Shown: positions 19,129 through 29,280, counted from the stretch's first letter. The stretch is 64,000 nt of DNA from an uncultured Bacteroidales bacterium (GCA_902799705.1 CADCBP010000003.1:1-64000); one strand, 5' to 3'. Program-made: numbers and translations. The notes: generated by a model not told the origin, from the sequence alone.

Positions 19129-20685
19129 ATGGATCAAGCAAAATTAGACAAGCTGATTGAGAGCCGCGCAAAGGCGCAAGCCGGAGGCGGGGAAGCAGCT
19201 GTAGAGAAACATCATGCCAAAGGCAGTTATACTGCTCGCGAGCGTATCAATATGCTGTTGGATGAAGGCTCGTTTGAGGAAATAAATATGTTCCTCACCC
19301 ATCGTTGTCATGATTTCGGCATGGAGAAGAAAGTATTCCTGGGTGACGGCGTAGCCGTTGGATCGGGTACTATTGACGGCCGTCTGGTCTTCGTCTTTGC
19401 ACAGGATGCCACCGTGATCGGTGGTTCGTTGAGCGAGACGATGGCGCAAAAGATATGCAACGTAATGGACCAGGCAATGAAACTCGGCGCTCCGATCATC
19501 GGTCTGAACGATTCGGGTGGAGCACGTATCCAGGAAGGAGCGTGCGCGCTCGCGGGTTACGCAGAGATCTTTGAGCGTAATATCCTTGCTTCTGGTGTAG
19601 TTCCGCAGATCAGTGTAATCTTCGGCCCTTGCGCCGGTGGAGCAGTGTATAGCCCGGCGTTGACCGACTTCATTATGATGACCGAACAGAACAGTTACAT
19701 GTTCATCACCGGTCCGAAGGTAGTGAAGTCCGTTACGGGAGAAGATGTAACGGTAGAGCAACTCGGAGGCGCTAAGATTCATGCGTCCAAATCCGGTGTA
19801 ACTCATTTTGTGGCGGCAACGGAAGAAGAGGCGATTGCCGAAGTACGCCGTCTCGTTTCCTTTATCCCGCAGAATAACATGGAGGAGGCGCCGCTCGTTG
19901 AGTGTACGGATGATATCACCCGCGTGGATGACAAACTGAACGACATCGTTCCCAATGATCCGAACAAACCCTATGACATGCATGAGATCATCAACACAAT
20001 TGTGGATAACGGTGACTTCATGGAGGTGCATAAGGATTATGCAAAAAATGTCATCTGCGGTTTCGCTCGTTTCAACGGCCGCTCTACCGGTATCATCGCT
20101 AACCAGCCTTCTTGGCTGGCGGGTGTGCTGGACTGCGATGCCAGCCGCAAGGCTGCGCGCTTCGTGCGTTTCTGCGATGCTTTCAATATTCAGATCCTGA
20201 CACTTGTGGATGTACCGGGCTTCCTCTGCGGTACCGGACAAGAATACGCAGGCATCATCGATCATGGAGCAAAACTGATGTTTGCATACGGCGAAGCCAC
20301 CGTGCCGAAAGTTACAATCACCGTTCGCAAGAGCTATGGCGGAAGCCATATCGTAATGAGTTGCAAGCAGTTACGTGGTGATATGTGCTATGCATGGCCG
20401 AATGCTGAGATTGCTGTGATGGGGGCCAGCGGTGCAGTTGGTGTGCTGCAGGCAAAAGCTATCAAAGCAATTGAGGATCCCGAAGAACGCAAGGCTTTTA
20501 TTGCGGAAAAGGAGGCGGAATACAAGGACCTGTTCGCAAGTCCGTATCAGGCAGCCAACCGCGGATATATTGACGATGTGATTGAGCCGCGCTACACGCG
20601 TAGCCGCATTATCCGAGCCTTCGAGATGTTGCAGACCAAGCGTCTTACGAATCCGCTGAAGAAACACTCTAATATCCCGTTATAA
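19129..20685 (+). CDS. mmdA: methylmalonyl-CoA decarboxylase alpha (carboxyltransferase)
   Basis: A 518-residue carboxyltransferase. Characteristic segments are GARIQEGACALAGYAEIF and IFGPCAGGAVYSPALTDF (acyl-CoA site) and the C-terminal half with KSYGGSHIVMSCKQL. On its own the family also includes propionyl-CoA carboxylase beta. The following gamma, biotin-carrier and beta subunits make a Na+-pumping decarboxylase the better call. Confidence 0.92.
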   Translation: MDQAKLDKLIESRAKAQAGGGEAAVEKHHAKGSYTARERINMLLDEGSFEEINMFLTHRCHDFGMEKKVFLGDGVAVGSGTIDGRLVFVFAQDATVIGGSLSETMAQKICNVMDQAMKLGAPIIGLNDSGGARIQEGACALAGYAEIFERNILASGVVPQISVIFGPCAGGAVYSPALTDFIMMTEQNSYMFITGPKVVKSVTGEDVTVEQLGGAKIHASKSGVTHFVAATEEEAIAEVRRLVSFIPQNNMEEAPLVECTDDITRVDDKLNDIVPNDPNKPYDMHEIINTIVDNGDFMEVHKDYAKNVICGFARFNGRSTGIIANQPSWLAGVLDCDASRKAARFVRFCDAFNIQILTLVDVPGFLCGTGQEYAGIIDHGAKLMFAYGEATVPKVTITVRKSYGGSHIVMSCKQLRGDMCYAWPNAEIAVMGASGAVGVLQAKAIKAIEDPEERKAFIAEKEAEYKDLFASPYQAANRGYIDDVIEPRYTRSRIIRAFEMLQTKRLTNPLKKHSNIPL

Positions 20686-20687
20686 TT

Positions 20688-21086
20688 ATGGTACTGTTAG
20701 CAATTACAGCAGATACATGGATTGTTACCGGTCTGGGATTCGGCATCGTGTTGCTGTTGCTCTTCTTCCTGGTCTTCATCCTGATATTCTTCGGATGGGT
20801 CATGCAGAAAGCGACAGCACCGCGTGCGCCGAAAGCACCCAAACCCGAGAAGCAAGCGGAGGCCCCGAAGGCTGTAAAATCCGCTGAGCCGACCGATGAG
20901 GGTACAAAGGCCGCTATAGCCATGGCAATCGCGCAAGCTGGCGACGAGGATATGGCAGCTGTCGCGTATGCGCTCTTTCTCGCGCAGAATAAGAAACATG
21001 ATATTCCTACCGCTATGATCTCTTTGCACAAGCATGAGACGGCATGGAATGAAAAATCAATTGGTATGAATAATGTTGGTTTTTGA
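20688..21086 (+). CDS. decarboxylase gamma subunit (OadG-like)
   Basis: A 132-residue protein: one N-terminal membrane helix (residues about 13-42), then an Ala/Pro/Lys-rich linker, then a short helical domain (AAIAMAIAQAGDEDMAAVAYALFLAQ). This matches the OadG/MmdD role of anchoring the alpha subunit to the membrane beta subunit. It starts 2 bp after mmdA. Confidence 0.85.
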   Translation: MVLLAITADTWIVTGLGFGIVLLLLFFLVFILIFFGWVMQKATAPRAPKAPKPEKQAEAPKAVKSAEPTDEGTKAAIAMAIAQAGDEDMAAVAYALFLAQNKKHDIPTAMISLHKHETAWNEKSIGMNNVGF

Positions 21087-21140
21087 CAAACATTAATCGT
21101 GTGCCCCTTGGGGGCTAAGAACAATGTAAATATTTAAACA

Positions 21141-21584
21141 ATGAAAGAATTCACATTTAAGATCAATGGCGCGGAATATAAATGCGCTGTGGAAGAACTC
21201 GAAGCCGGCAAGACGAATGTAACCGTTAACGGCAAAGTATACACGGTAGAAACCGAGGCACCTGCTGCTCCGGAACCCAAACCGGTAGCAAAACCTGCGC
21301 CTGCACCGAAACCTGCAGCGCCTGCTGCACCGAAAGCAGAGGCTCCGAAACCCGCTGCGCCTGCTGCCGGTGGGGTTCAGGTTAAGAGCCCGCTGCCTGG
21401 TAGTGTAATCAAGGTACTGGTTAGCGAAGGACAGGCTGTTAAGAGAGGAGATACTCTTCTGACGCTTGAGTCCATGAAAATGGAGAACGCTATCATGGCT
21501 GAAACCGACGGAACGGTAAAACAAATTGCTGTTACACCGGGTCAGAACGTGATGCAGGATGATCTGCTCATAGTTTTAGGATAA
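21141..21584 (+). CDS. mmdC: biotin carboxyl carrier subunit
   Basis: A 147-residue protein with an N-terminal beta region, an Ala/Pro hinge (about 36-72) and a C-terminal biotinyl domain carrying LESMKMEN, where the Lys is biotinylated. The carrier shuttles CO2 from the alpha subunit to the beta subunit. Confidence 0.94.
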   Translation: MKEFTFKINGAEYKCAVEELEAGKTNVTVNGKVYTVETEAPAAPEPKPVAKPAPAPKPAAPAAPKAEAPKPAAPAAGGVQVKSPLPGSVIKVLVSEGQAVKRGDTLLTLESMKMENAIMAETDGTVKQIAVTPGQNVMQDDLLIVLG

Positions 21585-21593
21585 TCTAATATT

Positions 21594-21620
21594 CTAGTAG
21601 ACTAGTTAACTAGTAGACTA
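21594..21620. repeat. direct repeat with central palindrome in gene linker
   Basis: CTAGTAGACTA occurs at 21594-21604 and 21610-21620; the middle forms the perfect palindrome CTAGTTAACTAG (21602-21613). It fills the linker before the beta subunit. Confidence 0.75.
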
Positions 21621-21634
21621 TAAAAAATCAGATT

Positions 21635-22810
21635 ATGAATATAATTGAATTTTTCCAAGGCATGGGATTCATGCAGATGACCTGGCAGCAAGGCGTAATG
21701 CTCTTGGTGTCGTTCTTCCTGCTATACCTTGCTATTCATAAGAAATACGAGCCGTTGCTCTTGCTGCCGATAGCCTTCGGTATGCTGCTTACCAACTTGC
21801 CGGGAGCAGGAATGTTCCATGACGAGTTATGGACAGCATTCCTGGATCCTAACAGCCCGGCTTACCACTCGTATGGCGCGATCCTCAAAGGAGCCGGACT
21901 GCTGGATGTGCTTTATATCGGCGTCAAAGCCGGTGTATATCCCTGTCTGATCTTCATCGGAGTAGGAGCTATGACGGATTTCGGTCCGCTGATTGCCAAC
22001 CCCAAATCGCTGATGCTCGGAGCAGCGGCTCAGATTGGTATCTTCGTGACCTTCCTCTGCGCCAACGCGATGGGCTTTACGCCCGCCGAGGCCGGTTCTA
22101 TCGGTATCATCGGTGGAGCGGATGGACCTACTTCGATCTTCCTGACGTCCAAACTGGCGCCGCATCTCTTGGGCCCGATTGCTATTGCGGCTTATAGCTA
22201 CATGGCTTTGGTGCCGGTAATCCAACCGCCTATCATGCGCGCGCTCACGACTAAAAAAGAACGCGCCATCAAGATGGGGCAGCTTCGTCCGGTTTCCAAG
22301 ACAGAGAAGATCGTCTTCCCGATTATCATCACTGCTATCGTAGCGCTCATCCTTCCGGACGCCGCTCCGCTGATCGGATGTCTCATGCTGGGTAACCTGA
22401 TGAAAGAGTGTGGAGTAGTGGATCGCCTCTCGAAGACCGCTCAGAACGAGCTGATGAATATCGTCGTAATCTTCCTGGGACTCTCTGTAGGAGCGACGGC
22501 TACAGCCGGCAGCTTCCTTACGCTCAAGACACTGGGTATTCTCACGATGGGTATTGTTGCCTTCGGTCTGGGTAGTGCAGGCGGTGTATTGCTCGCTAAA
22601 TTCATGAATCTCTTCCTCAAGGAGAAGATCAACCCGCTGATCGGTTCTGCAGGCGTATCGGCTGTGCCGATGGCTGCACGTGTGAGCCAAACAGTGGGAC
22701 AGGAAGAGAATCCGTCGAACTTTCTGCTCATGCACGCTATGGGCCCGAACGTAGCCGGAGTGATTGGTTCTGCCGTCGCCGCTGGTGTCTTGTTAACGAT
22801 GTTAGGATAA
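21635..22810 (+). CDS. mmdB: Na+-translocating decarboxylase beta subunit
   Basis: A 391-residue polytopic protein of the OadB/MmdB/GcdB family, which decarboxylates carboxybiotin and exports Na+. Signatures include [17 protein letters not shown] (re-entrant region with the conserved Asp) and [16 protein letters not shown] near the end. It completes the epimerase-alpha-gamma-carrier-beta operon. Confidence 0.95.
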   Translation: MNIIEFFQGMGFMQMTWQQGVMLLVSFFLLYLAIHKKYEPLLLLPIAFGMLLTNLPGAGMFHDELWTAFLDPNSPAYHSYGAILKGAGLLDVLYIGVKAGVYPCLIFIGVGAMTDFGPLIANPKSLMLGAAAQIGIFVTFLCANAMGFTPAEAGSIGIIGGADGPTSIFLTSKLAPHLLGPIAIAAYSYMALVPVIQPPIMRALTTKKERAIKMGQLRPVSKTEKIVFPIIITAIVALILPDAAPLIGCLMLGNLMKECGVVDRLSKTAQNELMNIVVIFLGLSVGATATAGSFLTLKTLGILTMGIVAFGLGSAGGVLLAKFMNLFLKEKINPLIGSAGVSAVPMAARVSQTVGQEENPSNFLLMHAMGPNVAGVIGSAVAAGVLLTMLG

Positions 22811-22846
22811 GTCCTTTCATTTTTTACTTTTCACCTGTCATTTTAT

Positions 22847-23983
22847 ATGTCAAATCGACAAATTGGCACAATGGTACTGGTGACCGCCATGATAATCGTG
22901 GTGGTCTCAGTGCTGTTTACCAATAATCTGGCCCGTAAACTCCGGATTGAGGAGCAGAAGAACATGGCTGTCTGGGCCGATGCTACACAACAACTGATTG
23001 TGGCTGAGGACGATGCCGATATCGATTTCTTCATGTCCATTATCGAGAAGAACACCACTATTCCGGTGTTTATCTGCGATAAGGATGGAAATGTGCTCTC
23101 CAGTCGTAATGTAAAGGAAAATAACCTTTCTACTTCCAATTTTCACCTGTCACCTTCCGGTCATCACGGTCCAATAGAGTTGAAGATTGATGAGCAAACA
23201 ACGCAGTATATCTATTGGGATGACAGCCGTCTGCTGACGAATCTCCGCATAGTGCCTTATGTCCAGTTTGCATTGATCTTTATCTTCATTGCGATAGCTG
23301 TTGTGGTCATGCTGACGGGACAACGCAGTGAGCAGAACAGGCTATGGGTCGGATTAAGTAAAGAAACCGCCCATCAGTTGGGCACTCCGATCTCATCGCT
23401 TAATGCATGGCAGCAACTGTTGGCGGATAAGTATCCGACGGATGAATATGTGCCGCAGATGAAGCGCGATATAGAACGTCTTCAGATGATTGCAGACCGT
23501 TTCCAGAAGATTGGTAGCGAGCCGGATTTGCAGGAATGCAACCTGATTCCGGTTGTCGAAGAAGCAATCGGATACATGCGGGCGCGTGTAAGCAACCGGA
23601 TCACGATAGATGACAGCTGTCTGGATGGCGTAGAGCGTATCGTAGCGCTGAACGCGCCGCTTATGCAGTGGGTGGTTGAGAATCTGCTCAAGAACGCGGT
23701 AGATGCTATTTCCGGGAAAGGCACCATTAGACTGCAGATTCATGAGAATGAACATGAAGTGATGTTGGATATCGAGGACTCGGGTAAAGGCATAGAAAGT
23801 GCGGCGCAAAGACGTATCTTTGAACCGGGCTTCACTTCGAAAGACAGAGGGTGGGGCTTAGGACTTCCACTCGCCAAACGTATCGTCGAGGAGTACCATG
23901 GTGGCAAACTTCTGCTTAAGCAAAGCCAGGTTGGCGTCGGTACGACCTTCCGGATTGCTCTTAAAAAGCCCGAACACCGTTGA
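22847..23983 (+). CDS. membrane sensor histidine kinase
   Basis: A 378-residue protein: helix 1 near 8-28, a periplasmic domain of about 115 residues, helix 2 near 143-163, an H-box ETAHQLGTPISSLNAW, and an ATPase domain with N-box ENLLKNAVDA and G-boxes DSGKGIE and GWGLGLPLAK. No response regulator is adjacent, so it is an orphan here. Its final 126 bp overlap the convergent ispE. Confidence 0.92.
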   Translation: MSNRQIGTMVLVTAMIIVVVSVLFTNNLARKLRIEEQKNMAVWADATQQLIVAEDDADIDFFMSIIEKNTTIPVFICDKDGNVLSSRNVKENNLSTSNFHLSPSGHHGPIELKIDEQTTQYIYWDDSRLLTNLRIVPYVQFALIFIFIAIAVVVMLTGQRSEQNRLWVGLSKETAHQLGTPISSLNAWQQLLADKYPTDEYVPQMKRDIERLQMIADRFQKIGSEPDLQECNLIPVVEEAIGYMRARVSNRITIDDSCLDGVERIVALNAPLMQWVVENLLKNAVDAISGKGTIRLQIHENEHEVMLDIEDSGKGIESAAQRRIFEPGFTSKDRGWGLGLPLAKRIVEEYHGGKLLLKQSQVGVGTTFRIALKKPEHR

Positions 23984-24754
23984 ACCGCTTCCCGACATCG
24001 AAGCATAAAAAGCACCTGCGTCCAGTAGGTGTTTTTTTATGTCTGCTATGATCGGATGATGCGGAAAAACAGTCGCCTCAAAATCATTGACGAATACATC
24101 ATTCAGCTGCGTAGAAGCATCACCGAGCAACTTCGTTGCGCTCATTAGACGGGCTTTGCTCGTATCATTGCTTGGTTTTATCCCGCTATAAGCCTCTTTG
24201 GTGCTCACACCTTCTTCCGGTTTGATAAGCACGATACGCGTACCTTTCAGGTCAAGATCAATAGGGGTGAGAATATCTCCAATGCCTTCAGCGTAACAAG
24301 GTGTGTTGTAGATAAAAAACGGACAATCTGCCCCAAGGGGACGCACTTCTTCGGCTAATTGCGCTTTGCTCAGACCCAAACCGAAGAGCTCATTAAGGGC
24401 GATAGCCATGTGTGCAGCGTCGCTGCTACCGCCTCCGAGACCTGCGCCAAAAGGTATATTTTTCTTAAAACGGACAGAAATAGCTCCTATCTGCGGGTAT
24501 TTGGCCGCCATAACGCGGTAGCACTTGACAATCAAGTTATCCTCCGCCGGGCAATCCACCGCAATACCTTCCTGTTCAAAGACAATCTCCCTTCGTCCAT
24601 TTCCCGAAATTGTATTCGGGGCCTTATTCACCTCCAACTCATCATGTAGCCCGTATATAGGCACAAAGATCGTCTCCAGATCGTGGTAGCCGTCCGGGCG
24701 CTTACGCACAATGCGCAGCCCTAAATTTATCTTACAATTCGGATAGAGTAGCAT
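23858..24754 (-). CDS. ispE: 4-diphosphocytidyl-2-C-methylerythritol kinase
   Basis: A 298-residue GHMP kinase of the MEP isoprenoid pathway. Motifs: KINLGLRIVRKRPDGYHDL at the start, the ATP loop PFGAGLGGGSSDAA, and SMSGSGSTVFGLF near the end. Start ATG 24754 lies just downstream of the promoter (24763-24793), ruling out the longer frame from 24859. Confidence 0.94.
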   Translation of the reverse strand: MLLYPNCKINLGLRIVRKRPDGYHDLETIFVPIYGLHDELEVNKAPNTISGNGRREIVFEQEGIAVDCPAEDNLIVKCYRVMAAKYPQIGAISVRFKKNIPFGAGLGGGSSDAAHMAIALNELFGLGLSKAQLAEEVRPLGADCPFFIYNTPCYAEGIGDILTPIDLDLKGTRIVLIKPEEGVSTKEAYSGIKPSNDTSKARLMSATKLLGDASTQLNDVFVNDFEATVFPHHPIIADIKKHLLDAGAFYASMSGSGSTVFGLFKSNPEGRTDANLALLKQKFATMVLLDDTFGEWKS

Positions 24755-24762
24755 AACGCCTG

Positions 24763-24793
24763 CAAAGATACTACAAATATTTGAAATACACAA
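24763..24793 (-). promoter_or_regulatory. ispE promoter
   Basis: On the minus strand TTG (24791-24793), 20 bp, TATCTTTG (24763-24770). Confidence 0.8.
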
Positions 24794-24794
24794 G

Positions 24795-24820
24795 AAAAAA
24801 CGACCCGAAGGCCGTTTTTT
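24795..24820 (-). terminator. intrinsic terminator of the small gene
   Basis: AAAAAACG(A)CC, loop CGAA, GG(C)CGTTTTTT: a stem of ten pairs with one mismatch and A/T tails on both sides. On the minus strand it directly follows the stop of the 45-codon frame and stops short of the ispE promoter. Confidence 0.8.
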
Positions 24821-24957
24821 TAGTGATGCACTCTGGAATAGGTTCCCAATTGTAAACAACTGGAGTAGTTTTCCGGAGGAAGGGGAGTGGAGGAGTCCAC
24901 AAACAAACGCACGATAAAGTTTTGCGTTCGATGGTAAAAATCAGAGAAATTTTTCAT
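24820..24957 (-). CDS. 45-residue peptide in its own transcription unit
   Basis: ATG 24957 opens 45 codons (MKNFSDFYHRTQNFIVRLFV at the start, GTYSRVHH at the end) that stop exactly at the terminator. A consensus promoter lies at 25015-25045. The transcript would be about 210 nt. Within it a CCAGTTG/CAATTGG hairpin can also form, so a small RNA is an alternative. I do not recognise the peptide. Confidence 0.55.
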   Translation of the reverse strand: MKNFSDFYHRTQNFIVRLFVDSSTPLPPENYSSCLQLGTYSRVHH

Positions 24958-25014
24958 AATAGCTTAGGTTTAATGGACAATAGTAACTGAATTACATCGT
25001 TCAAATTTCGAATG

Positions 25015-25045
25015 CAAAAGTAATACATTTTTGTGAATTATGCAA
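25015..25045 (-). promoter_or_regulatory. promoter of the 45-codon gene
   Basis: On the minus strand TTG (25043-25045), 20 bp, TACTTTTG (25015-25022). Confidence 0.75.
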
Positions 25046-25587
25046 GAAAATATTTAGAAATTTATGCAGAATAAACGTGAATATAGTAACGCCTGGTTTT
25101 GTTCACAAATCTTCCATTCACAAGTTGCATCAAAACAAGCAAAATGTCGACAAACACAAAATTCACAAACAGCAGAATATACAAGACGGATTATTCAAAA
25201 ATGTTTGATCTTACCGGAAGGGAGTAGGGCAGTGGAAATTGTTGATTTTACACTTCGATTACAAACGTAACTTACTGAATATCAATAGTTATGCAAATTA
25301 CTTAAAGTAGAATAAAATTGCACTATAAGCCAATTGGATGTGTGGCGCGTTATAAGCTACGTTTACGGTTGATAAATTGTTTAAAGTGCTTAAAATGAGC
25401 GATTTATGCGTTATATATAAAGTAAAGTAGTAATATATTACGGCGATTTATGCGGTACTGTTGCCCGGATCGAGTGATGCGCAGGCAAAATTGTTCCACG
25501 CGCTTATTTAGAATGTAGATATTCACAAATCTTTATTATCTATATTCACAAATTACAAAAATATTTTGCAAAAAAGTTTGCATATAT
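25046..25587. other. AT-rich spacer with repeated TTCACAA motifs
   Basis: About 540 bp between two opposed promoters without a credible gene. The motif TTCACAA occurs near 25102, 25117, 25162, 25522 and 25545, the last two inside ATATTCACAAA. The motif may be an operator or a loose DnaA-like box; nothing else recognisable is present. Confidence 0.4.
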
Positions 25588-25618
25588 TTGTGTATTTCAC
25601 ATTTATTTTGTACCTTTG
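25588..25618 (+). promoter_or_regulatory. promoter of the XRE regulator
   Basis: TTG (25588-25590), 20 bp, TACCTTTG (25611-25618). Confidence 0.8.
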
Positions 25619-25635
25619 CAGCGATTTTTAGCTGA

Positions 25636-25663
25636 TAACTGAATACTAATAACTGAATACTAA
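25636..25663 (+). repeat. two exact 14-bp repeats before the XRE start codon
   Basis: TAACTGAATACTAA is repeated exactly at 25636-25649 and 25650-25663, ending 2 bp before the ATG, within the transcribed leader. Confidence 0.8.
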
Positions 25664-25665
25664 TT

Positions 25666-26061
25666 ATGAGTGAAAAAGAACGTATAGAACAAGTCATTAA
25701 GTCGATGAACTTAACGGCGCGGCAGTTTGCTGCGGAGATTCATGTGCAGCCCGGAACGATCAGCAATATGATGTCTGGCCGCAATAATCCCAGTTTAGAC
25801 GTGATGAAACGTATTATGGAGCGCTATCCTACGCTGAATCCGGAGTGGTTAATAGCAGGGAGAGGCGAAATGTGGCGCACGGAGCCGGGAAAAGAACCGG
25901 GGTTGTTTGATGCCCAAGCACCTGATCCGAAGGAGAAAGCGCCCCGTGCAGCACAAAAAGAAGAGCCGCAGGTTCCTGCAGCTCCTTCTAAACAAATCAA
26001 GAATATCGTCGTCTATTACACCGACGGTACCTACCAGGAGTTTACACCAACGCTATCTTAA
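25666..26061 (+). CDS. XRE-family helix-turn-helix protein
   Basis: A 131-residue protein. Residues 5-60 form an XRE HTH (MNLTARQFAAEIHVQPGTIS, then RNNPSLDVMKRIM) followed by the phage-repressor-like sequence NPEWLIAGRGEMW. A Pro/Lys/Glu-rich linker leads to a short tail ([14 protein letters not shown]). Its own target is unknown. The 3' end overlaps convergent lon by 20 bp. Confidence 0.85.
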   Translation: MSEKERIEQVIKSMNLTARQFAAEIHVQPGTISNMMSGRNNPSLDVMKRIMERYPTLNPEWLIAGRGEMWRTEPGKEPGLFDAQAPDPKEKAPRAAQKEEPQVPAAPSKQIKNIVVYYTDGTYQEFTPTLS

Positions 26062-28414
26062 GCACCTCGCTGATGTCGTGCACAAAGTGCAGATTCAGGC
26101 CTTTGAGGTAAATCGGTGCTATTTCCGCGACATCCTTACGGTTGTCTTCACAGAGTATGATATCCGTGATTCCTGCTCGTTTCGCCGCGAGCAGTTTTTC
26201 TTTGACACCGCCGATAGGCAGCACTTTGCCGCGGAGGGTCATCTCGCCGGTCATGGCGATGCGCGGTTTGACAAGACGTCCTGTAAAGGCACTTACAAGC
26301 GCGGTAGTCATCGTGATACCGGCTGATGGACCGTCTTTGGGGATAGCGCCTTCCGGTACATGGATATGCACGGAGGTCTTCTCGAAGACTTCGGGCTTGA
26401 TACCTAATTCTTTGGCGTGCGCTTTCACGTAGCCCAATGCCAGCGTGGCGGATTCCTTCATGACATCGCCTAAGTTACCTGTGAGCGTAAGAGTGGGGGC
26501 TTTCGAGGCTGAGAGACTTGTCTCAATGAACAAGATCTCACCTCCCACCTGGGTCCATGCTAGGCCTGTCACCACTCCGATGTATTTGTTGGTCTCCCAG
26601 CTGTCGCGGCTGTAACGCGCCTGGCCCAGATACGCGCGCAGGTCGTCGAGCGTCACCGAAACATTATAATCCTCGCCCAGCGCGAGCTTGGTGTCGATCT
26701 TACGGCAGATAGTTGCGATCTGTCGCTCCAAACTGCGCACACCGGATTCACGGGTATAATCATCGATGATATGTCCGAGAATCTCTTTCTTGAACTTCAG
26801 TTGAGAGGACTTGAGTCCGTGGTTCTTCAGTTCCTTGGGAATCAGGTGCCGTTTTGCGATTTCTTCTTTCTCTTCCTGAAGGTAACCGGTCATCTCGATG
26901 AGTTCCATTCGGTCGAGAAGAGGACGCGGAACGGTGTCCAGACTATTGGCGGTCGCGATAAAGAGCACATGACTCAGGTCGTAATCGACATCCAAGTAGT
27001 TGTCATGGAATGCGCTATTCTGTTCCGGATCCAGTACTTCGAGCAATGCGGACGTCGGGTCGCCTTTATAATCGGCACCGATCTTGTCTATCTCGTCGAG
27101 CACAAAGACCGGATTCGACGTGCCGCATTTCTTAATGCCGTCAATGATTCGCCCGGGCAGGGCGCCGATGTATGTACGGCGGTGTCCGCGAATCTCCGCC
27201 TCATCGTGCAGACCGCCCAAAGAGATACGCGCGTACTTGCGGCCAAGGGCTTCAGCGACACTCTTTCCGAGACTTGTCTTACCGACACCCGGAGGGCCGT
27301 AAAGGCATAGGATAGGGGACTTTACCGGATTGGATTCTTTCTCTTTCTCGCTGCGAAGACCCAACTGGCGTTGCACGGCAAGATATTCGACAACACGTTC
27401 CTTCACTTTGTCCAAACCAAAATGATCGTGGTTAAGAACCTCCTGAGCATGCTTCATGTCGTAGTTGTCTTCGGAATAAATACCCCAAGGCAACTCGAGC
27501 ATCAACTCCAAATAACTGAGTTGAGTGGAGAAATCCGGAGAATGTGTTGGCATGTGTTCCAGACGTTGCAACTCCTTGTTGAATACCTCCTGAACGACCT
27601 CTGACCAACGTTTGTCTTGTGCACGCTCGCGTAACTCTTTGATAGTCTGCGCACCCGTGTCACCCAGGTCTTGTTTGATAGTCTCTATCTCTTGTTGCAG
27701 GAAATAATCGCGTTGCTGCTTGTCCATAGCCTCATGCGTACGGCGACGGATATCGGCTTTGATATTCATCATCTCGTTTTCCTTCTCCAGGAGTGTCAGG
27801 ACAGACGTCGCGCGCTCTGTCAGCGAATCGATGGCAAGCAACTCCTCTTTCTGGGCCGTGGAGAAGAAATACACCGCGCAGACGTAGTTAACAAGGGTAG
27901 GACCGTTGCCGATACTGCGAAGCGTCATCTGTATATCCACCTGGGGATTTGAATCCTCGCGGTTGCTCAGGATACGAAGTACCAGGTCGCGGATACTCTC
28001 ATGCGCCGCGATGAATTGTTTGTCACCTTTCTGTGGCATTTTCTCCTTCAGAACGAGGGGGCGGGCTGTCCATATTCCGGATTCATTCTCCTGAAAATCC
28101 ACAGCTTGCACACGTGCCACACCTTCTAAAATGGCCATCACATGGTCATCGCCCATATCCGGCACAGGAACAATCTGAACCACACGGCAGACTGTTCCTA
28201 ATGGATAGAGGTCGTCGGATGTTGGTTCCTGAACGGAATCATCTCTCTGTGTGAGTACGATGAGCGGTGTCTCGTTCTTGCGGGCCTCTTTGATCAGCTT
28301 AAGGCTCTTCGGACGGGAAACAGCCACAGGTAACAACACACCGGGGAAGAGTACAATATTCTTCACCGGCAACACCTCATACCATTGGTCTTCTCTTATA
28401 TCGCTTTCTTTCAT
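26042..28414 (-). CDS. lon: ATP-dependent protease Lon
   Basis: A 790-residue cytosolic AAA+ protease. The N-terminal substrate domain is followed by Walker [13 protein letters not shown], Walker [12 protein letters not shown], and the proteolytic domain with the Ser-Lys dyad in [11 protein letters not shown] (Ser) and [10 protein letters not shown] (Lys). The length matches the family. I found no TAnnTTTG box close upstream, which may reflect stress-type control. Confidence 0.96.
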   Translation of the reverse strand: MKESDIREDQWYEVLPVKNIVLFPGVLLPVAVSRPKSLKLIKEARKNETPLIVLTQRDDSVQEPTSDDLYPLGTVCRVVQIVPVPDMGDDHVMAILEGVARVQAVDFQENESGIWTARPLVLKEKMPQKGDKQFIAAHESIRDLVLRILSNREDSNPQVDIQMTLRSIGNGPTLVNYVCAVYFFSTAQKEELLAIDSLTERATSVLTLLEKENEMMNIKADIRRRTHEAMDKQQRDYFLQQEIETIKQDLGDTGAQTIKELRERAQDKRWSEVVQEVFNKELQRLEHMPTHSPDFSTQLSYLELMLELPWGIYSEDNYDMKHAQEVLNHDHFGLDKVKERVVEYLAVQRQLGLRSEKEKESNPVKSPILCLYGPPGVGKTSLGKSVAEALGRKYARISLGGLHDEAEIRGHRRTYIGALPGRIIDGIKKCGTSNPVFVLDEIDKIGADYKGDPTSALLEVLDPEQNSAFHDNYLDVDYDLSHVLFIATANSLDTVPRPLLDRMELIEMTGYLQEEKEEIAKRHLIPKELKNHGLKSSQLKFKKEILGHIIDDYTRESGVRSLERQIATICRKIDTKLALGEDYNVSVTLDDLRAYLGQARYSRDSWETNKYIGVVTGLAWTQVGGEILFIETSLSASKAPTLTLTGNLGDVMKESATLALGYVKAHAKELGIKPEVFEKTSVHIHVPEGAIPKDGPSAGITMTTALVSAFTGRLVKPRIAMTGEMTLRGKVLPIGGVKEKLLAAKRAGITDIILCEDNRKDVAEIAPIYLKGLNLHFVHDISEVLKIALV

Positions 28415-28651
28415 ATTAGCTTAATTCTTTCTGACGCTATTTTACATAATGCCGATTATGTTTGTAACGGCTGTATTTGGATTCAATATTGCGATTACAA
28501 TAATCATACCAAATATTTCTGTATGACAATTTGGCAGATTTTGATTTTTTTGATTTCTTTCTTTTTTTGACTTTGTTTATTGTCCCGGTATTTAATACCG
28601 GTCCCATCTTCTCTGTGCATTTTTCGCGCATCTTTGCGCGAACCTTGTTAC

Positions 28652-29068
28652 TTATTCTCCGTTCTGTTCTTTTTTCTCTTTCAAAATCACCATCCGCACA
28701 AAAACCGGAAACATCCCGTAAACGACCTTCTCCTTGCGCCCTTCATTTAAGAAAGCGTCGCAGCCGCCATTAAACTGCGCGTTCCATCGTCCACGCAGTT
28801 CTGCGTATCTCGGATGATTCTTGTTTTTGATGATTGCACTCGCCTCGCGGCAAGCCTCGCGCCATACCGCTGCCTGTGCGGCCTCCGCCGCTGTTCTGGG
28901 GCTATGTTTATAATCCCGGCTCCGACGCTTAAAAATCTCTTGAGGTCCTACTTTAATCACATGCCCCGAGTCATCTTTCCATTTCTTAAACCTTGCTTGC
29001 ATGCCGGACCAGCCGGCCAGTTTTCCGCGCAAACTCTCTATGCCCGGACTCAATTCTGCTCTTGCCAT
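28652..29068 (-). CDS. hypothetical protein rich in Lys, Arg and Ala
   Basis: A 138-residue basic protein (starts MARAELSPGIESLRGKLAGW) with Trp- and Arg-rich helices and no signal peptide. Composition and codon use look like coding sequence. A perfect hairpin TTCGCGC/GCGCGAA (28623-28642) lies just past its stop. Function unknown. Confidence 0.65.
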   Translation of the reverse strand: MARAELSPGIESLRGKLAGWSGMQARFKKWKDDSGHVIKVGPQEIFKRRSRDYKHSPRTAAEAAQAAVWREACREASAIIKNKNHPRYAELRGRWNAQFNGGCDAFLNEGRKEKVVYGMFPVFVRMVILKEKKEQNGE

Positions 29069-29148
29069 ATTCTATCTATTTTTTTTATATTTTTACCTCT
29101 AACCCCTAAACTCTAAACTCTAAACTTAAAATCTATTTTACATAATTC

Positions 29149-29203
29149 TTTAGTTCTTCTTTAGTTCCTATTTAGTCCTTATTTAGTTCATATTTGGTTC
29201 TTC
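29149..29203. repeat. five 11-bp tandem repeats in a gene linker
   Basis: Units TTTAGTTCTTC, TTTAGTTCCTA, TTTAGTCCTTA, TTTAGTTCATA, TTTGGTTCTTC with an exact period of 11, upstream of the hypothetical gene that ends at 28652. A neighbouring CTAAACT 7-bp run (about 29106-29127) has a different period. Confidence 0.85.
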
Positions 29204-29280
29204 ACCATATTATTACGATACATTCCAGTAATGTTTTTACGTCATAAATAGCTCTTTTATTAGGGGTGAGTCCCCTACTC

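Noticed and set aside
23858..24859. Longer ispE frame from 24859
   Set aside because: The extra 35 residues would start upstream of the promoter (24763-24793) and cross the small gene's terminator.
25046..25587. Possible replication origin (AT-rich, TTCACAA and ATATTCACA motifs, genes converging from both sides)
   Set aside because: The motifs deviate from the DnaA box TTATNCACA, no dnaA or other origin gene is near, and genes point towards rather than away from this region.
28585..28601. CCGGTATT/AATACCGG palindrome between lon and the hypothetical gene
   Set aside because: A neat inverted repeat, but no T run, promoter overlap or second copy was seen, so no function can be assigned.
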